DNA of 64,000 nucleotides from Sisyra terminalis (taxonomy: Eukaryota > Arthropoda > Insecta > Neuroptera > Sisyridae). A program made the position numbers and the translations under genes. A model generated the notes under the pieces. It had not been told where the DNA came from. It ran no database searches and saw only the letters and a program-made list of their open reading frames with translations. Shown here in pieces: positions 47,813-59,893 of the stretch. How positions within the stretch are numbered: position 1 is the stretch's first letter; each line of letters starts with the position of its first letter. The stretch lies in assembly GCA_958496175.1 (NCBI GenBank), contig OY292278.1:42160001-42224000 (forward strand), written 5' to 3'.

Positions 47813-47857
47813 AAGAAGCCTGATGAAGTTACAGTACGTAACGAAACGTAGCTAATT
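47813..47857 (+). ncRNA. Hammerhead-like motif, family D right arm
   Basis: Stem I 5' strand AAGAAGC (47813-47819), core CTGATGA (47820-47826), extra A (47827), stem II GTTAC/GTAAC with loop AGTAC (47828-47842), GAAA (47843-47846), stem III ACGT (47846-47849), cleavage base A (47850), stem I 3' strand GCTAATT (47851-47857). Stem I is AGC/GCT, a two-base internal loop, then AA/TT, the same layout as family B although the sequences differ. Confidence 0.62.
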
Positions 47858-47909
47858 CGAATATTAAAAATTTTAAATAAGAAACCGATCTTGTTTATTT
47901 AAAACCTGA

Positions 47910-49124
47910 TTTTAAGGTAATTTAATGGAATCGAATTTTCTATAAAGATTCAAAAAGAAGTAAGATATTCATAGCTATTTAATATAACATTTTAAGGAAT
48001 TGGATTCAGAATAAATTTAAATGAATTCAACTTCCACTTTGCTCAAAAAGTTATATTATCAAATCTTCCATAAGTTTTTGGTTAAGTAGATCTAAGTTTT
48101 TTCTCCCCTAAGCTTTAAGCTATGCTGCTTTAGTTGCAATACAACTTAAATGATGAAATTTCTTATTAATCGTATGCAATAATAGTTTTGGTGGTAAATT
48201 GTTAGAAAAGTTCGAATCTAAGCGCAAAATTTTAATATTATTAGTTATAATTCTGAGTTTTGATATTTCATTCAATGTCTTAGTTACGATATATTTTTGA
48301 AGCAAGGACTGTAAAAATTATCTGTATCAACAATTAATGGTCCACAAACTTTTATTGTATTAAAGAGCTGGATGCATGAAAAGGAAGCATTTTTAAATTA
48401 AAATTCAACACCAAATAATTGCAATCGAAAATCAAAACTAAACAAAAACCTTTGCGTTTTGAATATTCTTCTGTAAATTAAAACGTAAAATTGTACTCAT
48501 AAATTATTTGCAACACAATATGTAAATTGAACGAAGCTTTGGTATATGAGCTTTAAAAAGCTATCAACATTATTTTCAACTACAAAAAAAGATTCTTTCA
48601 TTAAAACTTAATTACGTTTGTTAGATTTACATTGCAGTGAAATGTGAAATATTTATTATGCAATGCATTGTTAGAGAGGCCATAATTGCTTTGATTGACG
48701 TTAATTAATCGTGAATATGTACTAACATTGTAAATTCATGTTTAACAAAAAATCACTTACCTTTCAATGTTATTGATTTCTCCCAATTACACGAATAGAA
48801 AATGTTGACCGGATTTTAATTAAGGGAATTTTAAATAAAAGGAATGATTGTAAATGATTGAACAAAAAATATTTGCATATCCTGTATGTTAACAATGGAT
48901 AAATGGATTAATCATATGGGCTTAAAAATTTAATTAAGATTGATTAGCATTTATCAACTGAAAAAGATATATCAAATTTGTTTTTCTAATGATCATTTGA
49001 TTATAAAAATTAAAAAAAAACACGCATTAAGTTAATTAATTTATTTGAAAAGCTTGCACTTTGCTTGATATTTTATAAATATTAATGTGAAAAATCCTAT
49101 CAAGTAAAGTATGTGAGTCCTTTT
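47910..49124. other. No recognisable feature
   Basis: I see only A/T-rich sequence; a minus-strand frame at 48120-48305 is not recognisable. Confidence 0.45.
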
Positions 49125-49177
49125 ATGACATTTCCCTATTCAAGATGGGGCGCGTCTTACAAGTTGGGAAATGTCAT
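49125..49177. repeat. Perfect 12-bp inverted repeat (hairpin)
   Basis: ATGACATTTCCC at 49125-49136 and GGGAAATGTCAT at 49166-49177 pair perfectly around a 29-base loop with 'ggggcgcgtc', unusually G/C-rich for the region. It could be a tiny MITE end pair, an RNA hairpin or chance. Confidence 0.5.
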
Positions 49178-50756
49178 CTGAGAATAAATTAGACATTTTC
49201 GGACTACAAAGAGGTTTACAGGATATACTAGGGGATTGAAATCCCACTTTTAGAAACGAGAAACTGCAACAAAGATAAATCCGTTTTAGATGCTCTCCTA
49301 ACTATTTTCCCATCTATTAGGGATTACCGCACCGTTTTGTTTAAGACACTTGGCAAGATGTGACGAGTTTATGGATGAAAATGAAAAGCACTTTAATGCA
49401 AAATGATAATTTGTTTTTAAAGGAAACGTGGCGTAAAAGAATTTATGAAGATGACTTAAACTTTTGGTAAGCTAAAAGAATTATCTTTATGCGTCGAAAA
49501 CCAGGAATATTTTCGGTAGACTTCGGCAAAACTGAAGTTTGTTGTAAACGAAAATTTGTATTGCTTCTGTAGTGAACTTTTTTATACATTTAATTTGGCC
49601 TAAATCATAGCTAATATATTTTTGGAAAAAATATAAGAAAAAAAATAGCTACATTGTAAAATGCAAAAGTTACGTTAAAATTTTGTCACCAAATAATAGA
49701 AGTACAAATTGCTTTAGCTACAATTTACTTTGGATTTTCTAATAATTCTAATCACAGTCGGTACTACAAAGTAAGTTTTCGATTCAAAATATCGTTACTC
49801 CAAATTTGCCTACTTTTGAAAAAAATTTGTGTCAGTTTGTATATCTCTCATCGGACATTTTATAAAAATTCATAGAATATTTTCAGTGGCTTTTTTAAAA
49901 AAAATCACCATTTGATTAAATATGCCAGTTTATAGGCGATAAAATATAACTTTTTAGATTTGAATACGTTTTTCGTAAGAATATAAAATTTCCAATATAT
50001 AAATCTCACCACGCAGACGAAGTTGCGTACATCAGATTTTAAGAGATAAAATGAAAATTGAAGTACTTTTCATTTTTAATGGCTTTTGTAAGTATGGGTT
50101 CCACACGATAAGTGCAAAACCAGTTTAATTCTTTGTTAGTATGGAATGTCAAAATATCGTACTTTCAACTGTTGATATAAAATAACATAGTAAAAGCTTA
50201 AAGTCCAAAATGTGAACGAGATAATGGCAGGTATAATTATGTCGTTTAAGGAATTTGGAACCAGTTTGAGGTATTTATTATTTGTTGTCAATTATAATTA
50301 CATTAACACTTATTTCTGAATCCATAAATGATACTTTTGAACCTTCATTTTTCTCACATTTTGGCCTTCAAGCTTTTACTATGTTATTTCATATCATCAG
50401 TTAAGAGCAGGTAAAAATTCTTTAAGATTTTAACACCAGCTTGGAATTTTATCAGTTTCGGTTACAACATTGATCATTATGTTACAAAGGTTGATAATTC
50501 GAATTTCAATTTCTGCCTAACTGCATTCTTTCGTCCGATTCCAAAACAGGTTTATCGATTTTGATAATATTTTGTTTCCAGGTACATCTTAGTATTCCGC
50601 CAAAAAAAAATACATAAAGAAGGTCACAAACAAGTCTAATCTAAATATTTGAACCATTATTTTTTTCTGGTTTTACTTTTGGTTCGCATTTAAAGACAGC
50701 ATTCTTGATTTGATAGAATTTTTGTAATTAAATTCAACTAATTTTTCTTCTTATTA
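49178..50756. other. No gene; one end fragment of the CCCCGCGACTTCG repeat
   Basis: About 49985-50033 on the minus strand reads 'gcaacttcgtctgcgtgg', a diverged left end of the repeat seen at 13516 and 45198; the 'aatttttataaaatgtccg'-like text at about 49840-49875 may belong to it. Nothing else is recognised. Confidence 0.4.
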
Positions 50757-51333
50757 CCTATAGGAAAACAAAAGAACTAATATTTTTTTTATGTTTCCTT
50801 AGACTTACAATTATGAAAATAATATATGTTTTGCTCCTATATGTGGCCTATTTTTTATTGAAGCTTTGTTAAAAAAAAATTGGTGAAACACTTCGAAAAA
50901 AATAAAACCGAGGTATACTATTAGACGTAAATCACGTTTCATTTTTTTTCAAGGTATTGCACCAACTATTTTTTCACGCAATTTTTATGAGTTATAGTGC
51001 TCATGTAGAAGCATAAAATATATGTTATTCGTGATTGTCATTTTCAGAGAACACATAAAAAAATATTTCATTTGTTTTTTGGATTTTTTTTGTATAATTT
51101 TATTTTTCTAAAAATTTCCAAAATATATATGATATACTCTGTAAAATAATCTAAAGTTTCGAGTGGATTTCACTTCTTTAGCTAAATTAGTTTTTTGAGA
51201 TATATATAACTTTGAAAAATAGCCATGCGGGGGGACATTTTTGCCAATATCTCAAGGTCAAAGGGGAATTTGGTCGCGAAAAGTATATAAAATGTGTTTG
51301 TATACCAAAATGTGTTTGTATCCTGCTAGACCC
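50757..51333 (+). repeat. Solo arm of the 1.9-kb foldback element
   Basis: Matches the right arm of the element at 55345-57220 along its length: 'gacttacaattatgaaaat', 'gagttatagtgctcat', 'tttcatttgttttttgg', 'gccatgcggggggacat' and 'tgctagaccctttagta'. Near the outer end it differs by a short tandem 'aaatgtgtttgtat' and lacks about 75 bp present in the other arms. Confidence 0.75.
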
Positions 51334-51492
51334 TTTAGTATTTACGTTATATTATTAATAAAAAATGGAGCATTCAGAAAAAGACCAATTAAAATAAAGT
51401 AATGGATACCCATTAATTAGATATTAATTAAATCGTTTAATAAAATATCTATGTTCTTTTTTAAGATATCAAAAAATCAGCATATTTTAAAT

Positions 51493-51545
51493 CAGGAGTA
51501 GCCAACCAAAATGCATTCTAACTCCGCGGGCAACTATTAAAGTTA
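51493..51545 (+). mobile_element. Possible hAT-type terminus
   Basis: 'caggagtagccaaccaaaa' with 'actccgcgggcaac' shortly after has the look of a hAT end with its 'cgcgggc' subterminal block. The partner end was not found. Confidence 0.35.
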
Positions 51546-52015
51546 TATATCTCTATAATTCTATATCTAAAATTCTCTATACTAAATTTAGGTTAACTAT
51601 CAAAAGCTTTTATCTGTGAATATTTTTATACATTTTATGCATCAGTATCATACCTGCGACCGCAAAAAATGGTATTTTCAACGGTTAACGCATTAGCCAT
51701 TAACTGTCTCTACTTCATTGCTACCATCGTGTAGTAATTTTAAGAGGTATAGCAAATTTTCTCAAAACTTAGTTGAAAAATGCATATCTTGAAAGTAAGT
51801 TATAAAAGGCACAGCAAGGGATGCTGTGAGTTGCTAAGAGAGGGTTTTTTAATGTTCCCAGAATATATTTTTAGCTCCAAGTATAATTTTTTGGAATCTC
51901 TGCAAAACTCTTCCGGATAAAACATTTTTATACTTTAACAGACTTATGAAACATGGAAGGGTTTCTTGTCGACTTCCTTTAGAACAATATTGACTAAATT
52001 TTTAATAACCTGAAG

Positions 52016-52060
52016 CAGTGTTTCTCAAACTTTCTGAGTTTGTGTACTCCATCTATAATG
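52016..52060 (+). mobile_element. Possible hAT-type terminus
   Basis: 'cagtgtttctcaaactttc' followed by 'gtgtactcc' is a common hAT-type terminus in animals. The minus-strand open frame at 51994-52284 runs into it and is probably not a protein. The partner end was not found. Confidence 0.4.
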
Positions 52061-52339
52061 TTCCTAACTATGAGTTGTTTGTATCTTTTGTTCAAAAATT
52101 TTGAAAAAAAAAATATTTTGAGTGATTGAGATGATACTCGATTTTTTTTTGCTGCACCACGCATAGTATTACCGTAAAGGTACCTACTGCTATCAAGCTC
52201 TTCTAATTGGATACCTAAAGCTAGAAAATCATGAGAATTTTTCTTATTTTTACATAACAAAAATTGCGATGTAGATATGACCAATTTTTCTTTGTTATCA
52301 TTAGAAAAACTTTTATATAATGTACATATATTTTTTATT

Positions 52340-52760
52340 TTATTATAGGAATTATTCTTATGTTTTAATAGTTGATTTTACTATCCCAGCATAGGAAAAG
52401 ATCTTTTGTTAATATAGAAAATTTCACTATGCTAACACGGCAATAGTTTCAATGGAAACATTGTGATTTCTATTATACTAACAATTCCTAGAATATGAAT
52501 TATATTGAAGAACTGAAGAGTATTAAAGGAATTATGTACTATATGTTTATATAGAAGCTCCTATATTAACATAGTAGAAATACCAATATTATTATAGGAT
52601 TTTTTTTATGTAAACATAGGAAGAATTTCTTTATAAAAAAAGGATTTTTTCCAAGTTTTCATAAAAAATATGCTTGTCATAATATAGTAAAGAACTCTAT
52701 GCCACCAAAGCAAAATTTTACTCTTGGAAATAGAAAAAAAAATATTTTTCCTGTGTACTA
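52340..52760. repeat. Degenerate array of 'ctatgttaacatagga'-like units
   Basis: Irregular variants recur every 30-60 bases: 'agcataggaaaa', 'actatgctaacacgg', 'tattatactaacaattcc', 'ctatattaacatag', 'tatgtaaacatagga'. Each is itself partly palindromic. The array is too diverged to define a unit. Confidence 0.35.
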
Positions 52761-55344
52761 AAACTGTTACTAAAAAAAGGATCAATTCAGGAAAAGCAAC
52801 CAGAAATCTGTTATGTGTTCTTTATAAAACTTTATAATACTAAATTTAAATATGGAATTTTCAAAGAAAATAAAGACTCGATGAATATTAATTGTCTTAA
52901 TTTTTATCCTTGCATATTATATATAATAAATGGAAGGAATTATGAAATTCATAGTATTTTTTTTTCGCCTTTAACTGCTATTTTTTTTCATAGACTTGTA
53001 ATAGAAGAGATTATTGTGGGTTTTGTTTTTCAACCTCTTTTATTTATTACGATCATTTCATTAATTCTTATCCTTATTTTCGCCCATTCAGCAATTAACG
53101 TTCTCGGCTTGATTGATGCTTCTATTTGCCGTTTTCCCTTATTAACAATTCAATAGAGAGTTCATGGAAATTATAGGAATAATTAATCTGTAATTAAGTG
53201 TTTAGCCATTATGTCTCTTAATGTTTCCATAAATTGAATGATGGTGAAATTAAAATTTAATCTCTTGAACTATATACCTATTTTAACGTACACAGATTTG
53301 AATTTCCTCCCTTGAAAACTAAAAACAAAACGGCAATTTGATATTGTTTCAAAAAAACTTTTCTGATGAGTTTATTTGGTGTCAAGGTTAGCAAAGTCTT
53401 TCAAGTGTACAGAATTTTTTCCAACTTTAAAATTCTTCAATGAATTTTGTGGGTAAACGTGAAGAGATACCAACGCCTGAACGACCGATCGTTGGCCTGT
53501 ATTTCTCAACGATCTCATTTCAACTATCTTATGCAAATATTTCCAATAAAATATACAAATTTCTAGAAAATTTCAGTTTTACATCTGCTTAAAAATATAA
53601 TTTATTTAATTGGCACATGCGATTTTGATTCCAATCATAGCAAACATTAGCAATTGGAAAAAAAATGGTTAAAAAATTAATTTAAAAAAATGTTCCCTTT
53701 TCTCAAGTGGCACGTGTAAATTTGAGAAAAAAATATTAAAGTTTAATGACATCTCGTCAATTTTTGATTAAGAGTGAGACAGAAAAAAAATCCGACATGT
53801 AAATTCGACAATTTCAAATTTCTTTTCTAACGGTTTATTCATATTTAAGGCCAAAATCATTATTTTATTTCCGTAAATTTTCATAATTAATCCAAATTAT
53901 TTACGTTTTTTTAACACAAACCACTTGAAAATGTCTCAATTGATTTTCACTTTGTAAGAGATTCACTTCATGCATTAATCTCATGCTAAAAATTTTCTTT
54001 TTGTGACATTTTTTTGCCACTCTAGTCTTATTTCGACTGAATGGAATATAATTCTTCCAAACATCAAATTTTCTTATCTATAACGGAGATATCTGCTCCG
54101 TAATCCACCAACCATTTTATTACTGTCAGAGCCTAGAATATTTAATGCCTTTTCTGTATAATAAATCAATTTTGAAGATAAATCTTTGAGGGAAACTTTC
54201 AAAAAAGGTTTAAGTAGAAACATTTTAGCAACAAATCCTTTGAGTAATGCCAATGATTTTTATATTTTCTTTTGACAATCAGTAAAAAATCAACGTCTTA
54301 TGTATTTTCAACTTAACAGCCTGTAAAATTGTATATATATTTTTTACCAAAAATTTCTTTTACGAAATTTATACAGGCGATTCCAAATTCCTACATCAAA
54401 AGTACTTTTTTTCCTATCCTAACATCAAATGGTTGTAGCTATTGCTAATTAAATTTTTGCTAATTTTATTAATCAAACTAAACATAACTTTGACTACCAT
54501 CAAAATGAAAAGTTCTTAGTAAAACCTAGTTGCAAATATCCAAAACATTTTCATATATTATTTAAAAATACTTAAACCCATTTCAGTTAAACCGAATCCC
54601 AACCATCTGACGCTAGTTCCAGTTGCAAAATTTCATTCCCAACTTTCCCTTGCACACCCCAATTGCATATCCCCCAAACTTACTTCTCAACCCCACAATG
54701 TTAACGCAGTTCTATGATTATTTTGTCGTCGTATCCTACTTCCAGTTATAAAACTTATGCTTTCGACAAATATAATTTAAATTCTGTAAATTCTCGTTTC
54801 CGAATGAACTCATTAGGCTGTTTTGTTAGGGGTTGAGAGTCGAGAATAAAGAAGTAACAAAGGCACGCGTTGGAGTTTTCAAGTAGATTGTTACATAGAA
54901 AGACAGGCCGAGAAATATATATACATATATATGGACAAACACCATCCCTTATTCCGAATTTCAACGAGTTGTAAACTATGGCAAATCCTCGACTTTATAA
55001 ATTAGGATCCAAATAATTATGTTTTGTGACAAATCGGAATAAACCTACAAACTAATTACTCAACTCCTTATATCTCAAGTGAACCACCATCGGTTCGTGA
55101 TAAATTAGGTGGGAAAGTTGGAGACAATGAAGAACTTTTAAATTAAAATTTATTCACGAGAGCTTTAAAAATGGCGTTTCTGATGCAATTAACATGTTAC
55201 AATTAACAAGTTACTTAGAATACAACATTACATGATGTCAGTTTTGGTTAAATGTTTAACCAGTTTTCAAAATTTTCAACCAATGAAATCGTGACTTATT
55301 TTTTTTTAGATCGCTTTGCAAAATGTAAGTTAAAAAGTCGGCCA
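52761..55344. other. No recognisable gene
   Basis: The 113-codon frame at 52815-53156 encodes a hydrophobic, Ile/Phe-rich sequence typical of chance frames in A/T-rich DNA. Elsewhere I see nothing. Confidence 0.4.
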
Positions 55345-57220
55345 AAAGTGTCTAGCGAGATTCACATGGTGATTTGGCCCCCAAGTAGGAACCTATATCG
55401 AAACTTATGTTAAAATATCGGTTTGATATAAAAACAAATTTTATATACTTTTCGCGACCAAATTCCTCTTTAACTTTGAGATATACGCAAAAATGTCCCC
55501 CTGCATGGCTATTTTTCAAAGTTATATATCTCAAAAACTAATTAAGCTTGAGATGTGAAACCAACGCGAGGCTTTTGAGTATTTTACAGAGTATATCATA
55601 TTTTTTTTTGAAATTTTTAGAAAACAAAAAAATTATACAAAAAAAATCCAAAAAAAAATGAAATAATATTTTTTTAGGTGTTCTATATAACAATCACGAA
55701 AAAATATAATTTATGCTTCTACATGAGCACTATAACTAATAAAAATTGCGTGAAAAAATAATTGGTGCAAAACTTTGAAAAAAAATGAAATGTTATTTAC
55801 GCCTAATAGTATGGTATACCTTGTTTTTATTTTTTTTCGAAGTGTTGCACCAACAAAATTTCAGTAAAAAATAGATCACATAACGGAGCAAAACATATAT
55901 TATTTTCATATTTGTAAGTCTAAGGAAAAAAAATATTAGTTTCTTTATTTACTCTGAGGTTAATTACTTTCAAATAACTATAAAAAAAATATCGTCACTG
56001 TAATAATTAATTACAACTGGAATATTATGAATTTAAAATAATTTAGTTAGTATCTCGTAGGACGCAGAATTCTGGATAATTATCGTCCATATGAAAAATA
56101 ACAAATAAAAGTTAATGCATGAGAACAATATCCCATTGTAAAGTTTTTATTGGAGAATCACAGGAATAACGGAAAATACTGTTGCAATCTTTACCATTCG
56201 AAATATAATAATTGAATATACGTCCGTCTTTGCTATTTATACATATGTCTTGATTTTACTTCTACCCTAATGATATTAGGTGCTTATTTTACACATTAAT
56301 TTAAAGTGTTATTTGATAGTTTATTTATTCGCCCACTTTAGGTAAAACCTGTGAAAACTTTGATATGAGCCAGTGAATATTATCCTTATATAACGAAGAA
56401 AACCAAGTAATTCAGATGCCGTCAATATGTACCCAGAATTAATTGGAGACGCATTGTTTTCTAGTTCTAATAAGGTATACCAGTGGCGATAATTTTTTTA
56501 TTCTTATTTTTACAAATATTAAACACTGATTGGTATTTCTTTTCTTTTGGGATCAATTATTTTGACCTTGAAAGTAATCAGCTTAAGAGTAAATATAGAA
56601 AAACAAAAAAACTAATAATTTTTTTTTCATGTTTTCATAGACTTACAATTATGAAAATAAGATATGTTTTGCTCCTTTATGTGATCTATTTTTTATTGAA
56701 GTTTTGTGAAAAAAAGTTGGTGCAACACTTCGAAAAAAATTAAACTGAGGTATATTATTAGACGTTAATCACATTTTTTTTTTCAAAAAGTTGCACCATC
56801 TATTTTTTCATGCAATTTTTATGAGTTATAGTGCTCATTTAGAAGCATAAATTATATTTTTTTCGTGATTGTCATTCTCAGAGAACAACTAAAAAAAAAT
56901 ATTTCATTTGTTTTTTGGATTTTTTTTGTAGAATTTTTTTCTCTAAAAAATTTCAAAAAAGTATACGATATACTCTTTAACATAATCTAAAGCCTCGCGT
57001 TGGTTTCACTTCTCTAGCTTAATTAGTTTTTGAGATATATAACTTTGAAAAATTGCCATGCGGGGGGACATATTTGCCCATATCTCAAGGTCAAAGAGGA
57101 ATTTGGTCACGAAAAGTATATTAAATGTGCTTGTATATCAAACCGATATTTTGACATAAGTTTTGATATAGGTTCCTATTTGGAGGCCAACTCACCATGT
57201 GAATTTCGCTAGACCCTTTG
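55345..57220. mobile_element. Foldback element, 1.9 kb, about 610-bp arms
   Basis: The arms 55345-55950 and 56605-57220 are inverted copies ending in 'agtgtctagcgag' and 'ttcgctagaccctttg'. The interior (55951-56604) is unique and non-coding. Each arm has a 60-codon frame (55352-55534 minus; 57030-57212 plus) starting MRYITLKN and containing HAGGH and SNRYF; about 12 of 60 residues differ between arms, roughly what neutral drift of the repeat would give, so I do not call a gene. A solo arm is at 50757-51333. Confidence 0.8.
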
Positions 57221-59633
57221 TTATGAAAACAATTTTTTGTTTTGATATTTGGCAAAGATTTTCAACTCGCAAAAGTGTAAATTTTTCTTCATCTTTATCA
57301 TTTTTAAATGTATTGAAAATGTAAAATTTTGTGGCTTAAAAATACGATTTTGGAAAAGTATTGATTTTATAATAATATTTAAACAATAATTGCATCGAAT
57401 GCATGCTCTTAGGAAATCTCAAATAAATAATAAATGAAGGTAAAATTTAATAAAAAAAAAGCATTTTGCCAAAAAAGAATTTAGGAAGTACTGAATTTTA
57501 CTATGAGAACAGCTTTCGTCACATAAAAAAAAATAATTGTACAAAAAATCATACCAAAGTTAAAAACCGATAAGTTATAAGTTCACATTGATAAAAAACA
57601 TTATAGGTAAAATGATTTTGGCATTGAAATGCGGATTTGAAAGGATGATAAAGATTTTTATCTCTAGGAAAAGATTTTTCGAAGCCCACATAAGCTTTTT
57701 TGTGACAAATCGGATTGATCTAAAATAACCTTGTAAGCTTACAATATAATGTGTCGCCAACACTCGTAGAGTTGAAAAAAAGTAAAAAAAAGTGGATTTA
57801 TTATACTTTTTCGTGAATCCAATCGTATGATATTCCAGAGAAATCTATTTATATCACACATTCGAAATATTGTTACGATTTTCTGAAAGTCATGCCAATG
57901 GTCTATTTTTTCACAATTGTTTGTATAAAACTATTTTTTGTTGACAGCATGAATTAAACAGCATAAATGTTAACAGAAAATTTAATTTTACACAAATTTT
58001 ATATCTTTTTTTCTAGAATTTAAGGGTGGGACTTAATTATATTATGATAATTTGCCAAAAAAATAAAATTAGAGAAAAACTTATTTTGAAGGACTTTTGT
58101 ATAAACTGTAAATTAAGAGTTTGAGATTATACGAATAATGTAGAAGTAGGAGGATACTTGAAACTTTATGAATCCTTTATCTCCAACAAATTTGATATCC
58201 TTACACAATTTTACTTTCTATTTTTAGAAAATTATTTATTTCTTACGTAAACTAAACTTTATCTAGTTAAAGCTTTGAAAAATTATTTTCATACTTTTGA
58301 ATAATTTCCATCGAAAACTAAGCTTTTGGGGAAAATACTCTCATTACTGTATTACCAAAATAGAAATCAAGATTTTATTAAATCTTTAATTTAGGACACT
58401 AATTCAGGAACTTTGCTATAAAATTTGATATTTATTGTTTAAAATTACTTAAACTTGATTCCCTTTATTTTGTAGGCCTTGGAGCTTCTGGCTTATATGA
58501 TATTGAAATTATATTAAACAAGGTCGAATTATAAACTTTATTATATTATTTCTTAGAAAATTAAATGAAAGAAATAAAGGTTTAAATTAAATACTAAATA
58601 CCAATTAGTATAAAATTCAATTTTCTTATTTTTCTCATCCAAGAATTATGTACTGTGAATAATTTTGGAAAAATTCAAAATTCTAACTTCTTCACTGTTC
58701 GAAAGAATTGATATCTTTCGATATGAATATATCATAATTCATATTTATTTTTTAAAGAACTTAATGATAATGATCCAAATGCAGAACAATTAATTAAGGT
58801 GGACGTTTTTTCTTCTTAACATATCATCTTCGAATACTCAAGATTGGCAATTCAATTGGTTAATATACGTTGGGCAGCAACTACTTCGAAGATATCTTTG
58901 AAAAATTATCTTGAAACAAAGCTGGCCAATATTTTTTGGCATGAATCAGGAATATTTCTAATGGGACCCAACGAAAAAGAAGAAGATTAGAAATCATACC
59001 ACCAATCCATTAAATGCCTTAAATTCCGTCTTTTTCCCAGTGATTTGCCAAAAAAATGTTTCCTCTAAAAATCTCTGTATTTTATTTTCTTCAAATAAAA
59101 TAATATGGCCTATATATCGGGTATTTTGTCCAATTAAACATTACATCAGTTCTTCTGTTTTCCTTTTATTTCTATCCATTATATATGTACTTTACGGTGC
59201 AAATAAATTTCAATGACATCGATTTTTCTTCCCATGATTAATATATTATTTCCGTGATATTGATGAACTTTTCGATTGAAAAGTATGGACATAGTATATT
59301 TTTCAAACAAAAGATTTAAAGGCTTTAAAGACTAAAGTAATCTTTGTTTTATACAAATCTAGGGGACATGGTAAACTTCGTGCTTCCTAAAATTAAGTTG
59401 CGAAAAATAGATATCGGTATTATTGCCTCATTTTTAATTATTAATACCTATGGGTATAACTAAATACACAAAATTATGCTTGATTATAACAAATAATGAA
59501 AGTTTTTGAAAAATACTTTTTATTTCACATGCTTAGATTTATATCTATAAGAACATTGAACATATTATAACGAGTCATCGGATTATATGCTCTATTAAAA
59601 TATATAAACATTAAGTTTATATCAGTATATATA
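57221..59633. other. No recognisable feature
   Basis: A/T-rich sequence without repeats shared with the window or convincing open frames. Confidence 0.45.
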
Positions 59634-59893
59634 TGAACCGTTTATTTTGAAAGTGAGTTAAGTCCATTTCAAGAACAATCCCTGTAGTGTTATAATTTTT
59701 AGCCATAGGAACATGAGATACTAAGGAGGAGGGAATAATTGGCGTTTTTGTTAACAACTAAAATAAAATCAATAATTTCTGAAAACTTAGCAGTTAAATA
59801 ATAAATATACTTTGTTTTTTAGTTACAAGAAGAAGAATCACTATAAAGACCGTCCTTGAAATGGACTTACGCCACTTTCAAAATAAACCAATC
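59634..59893. mobile_element. Complete small MITE
   Basis: The 260-bp element has terminal inverted repeats of about 40 bp: TGAACCGTTTATTTTGAAAG on the left and, as reverse complement, TGATTGGTTTATTTTGAAAG on the right, continuing 'gtaagtccatttcaagga'. It sits in a TATA-rich target (left flank 'tatata', right flank 'tataac'), so the duplication is probably TA or TATA. A truncated copy is at 11267-11373. Confidence 0.75.

Larger units (their letters stand above)
47660..47909. mobile_element. Palindromic element, hammerhead family D
   Basis: A 250-bp inverted repeat with arms of about 100 bp ('tcaggttctttaagatcgg' on the left, 'ccgatcttg...aaaacctga' on the right) around a 45-bp A/T-rich centre. 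The inner ends of the arms are 'tgaatcaagaagcctgatga' in each direction. Both arms carry a hammerhead-like motif. No coding capacity. Confidence 0.75.

Noticed and set aside
52815..53156. 113-codon open frame, hydrophobic
   Set aside because: Ile/Phe/Leu-rich composition expected from A/T-rich DNA; no motif, splice context or homology recognised.
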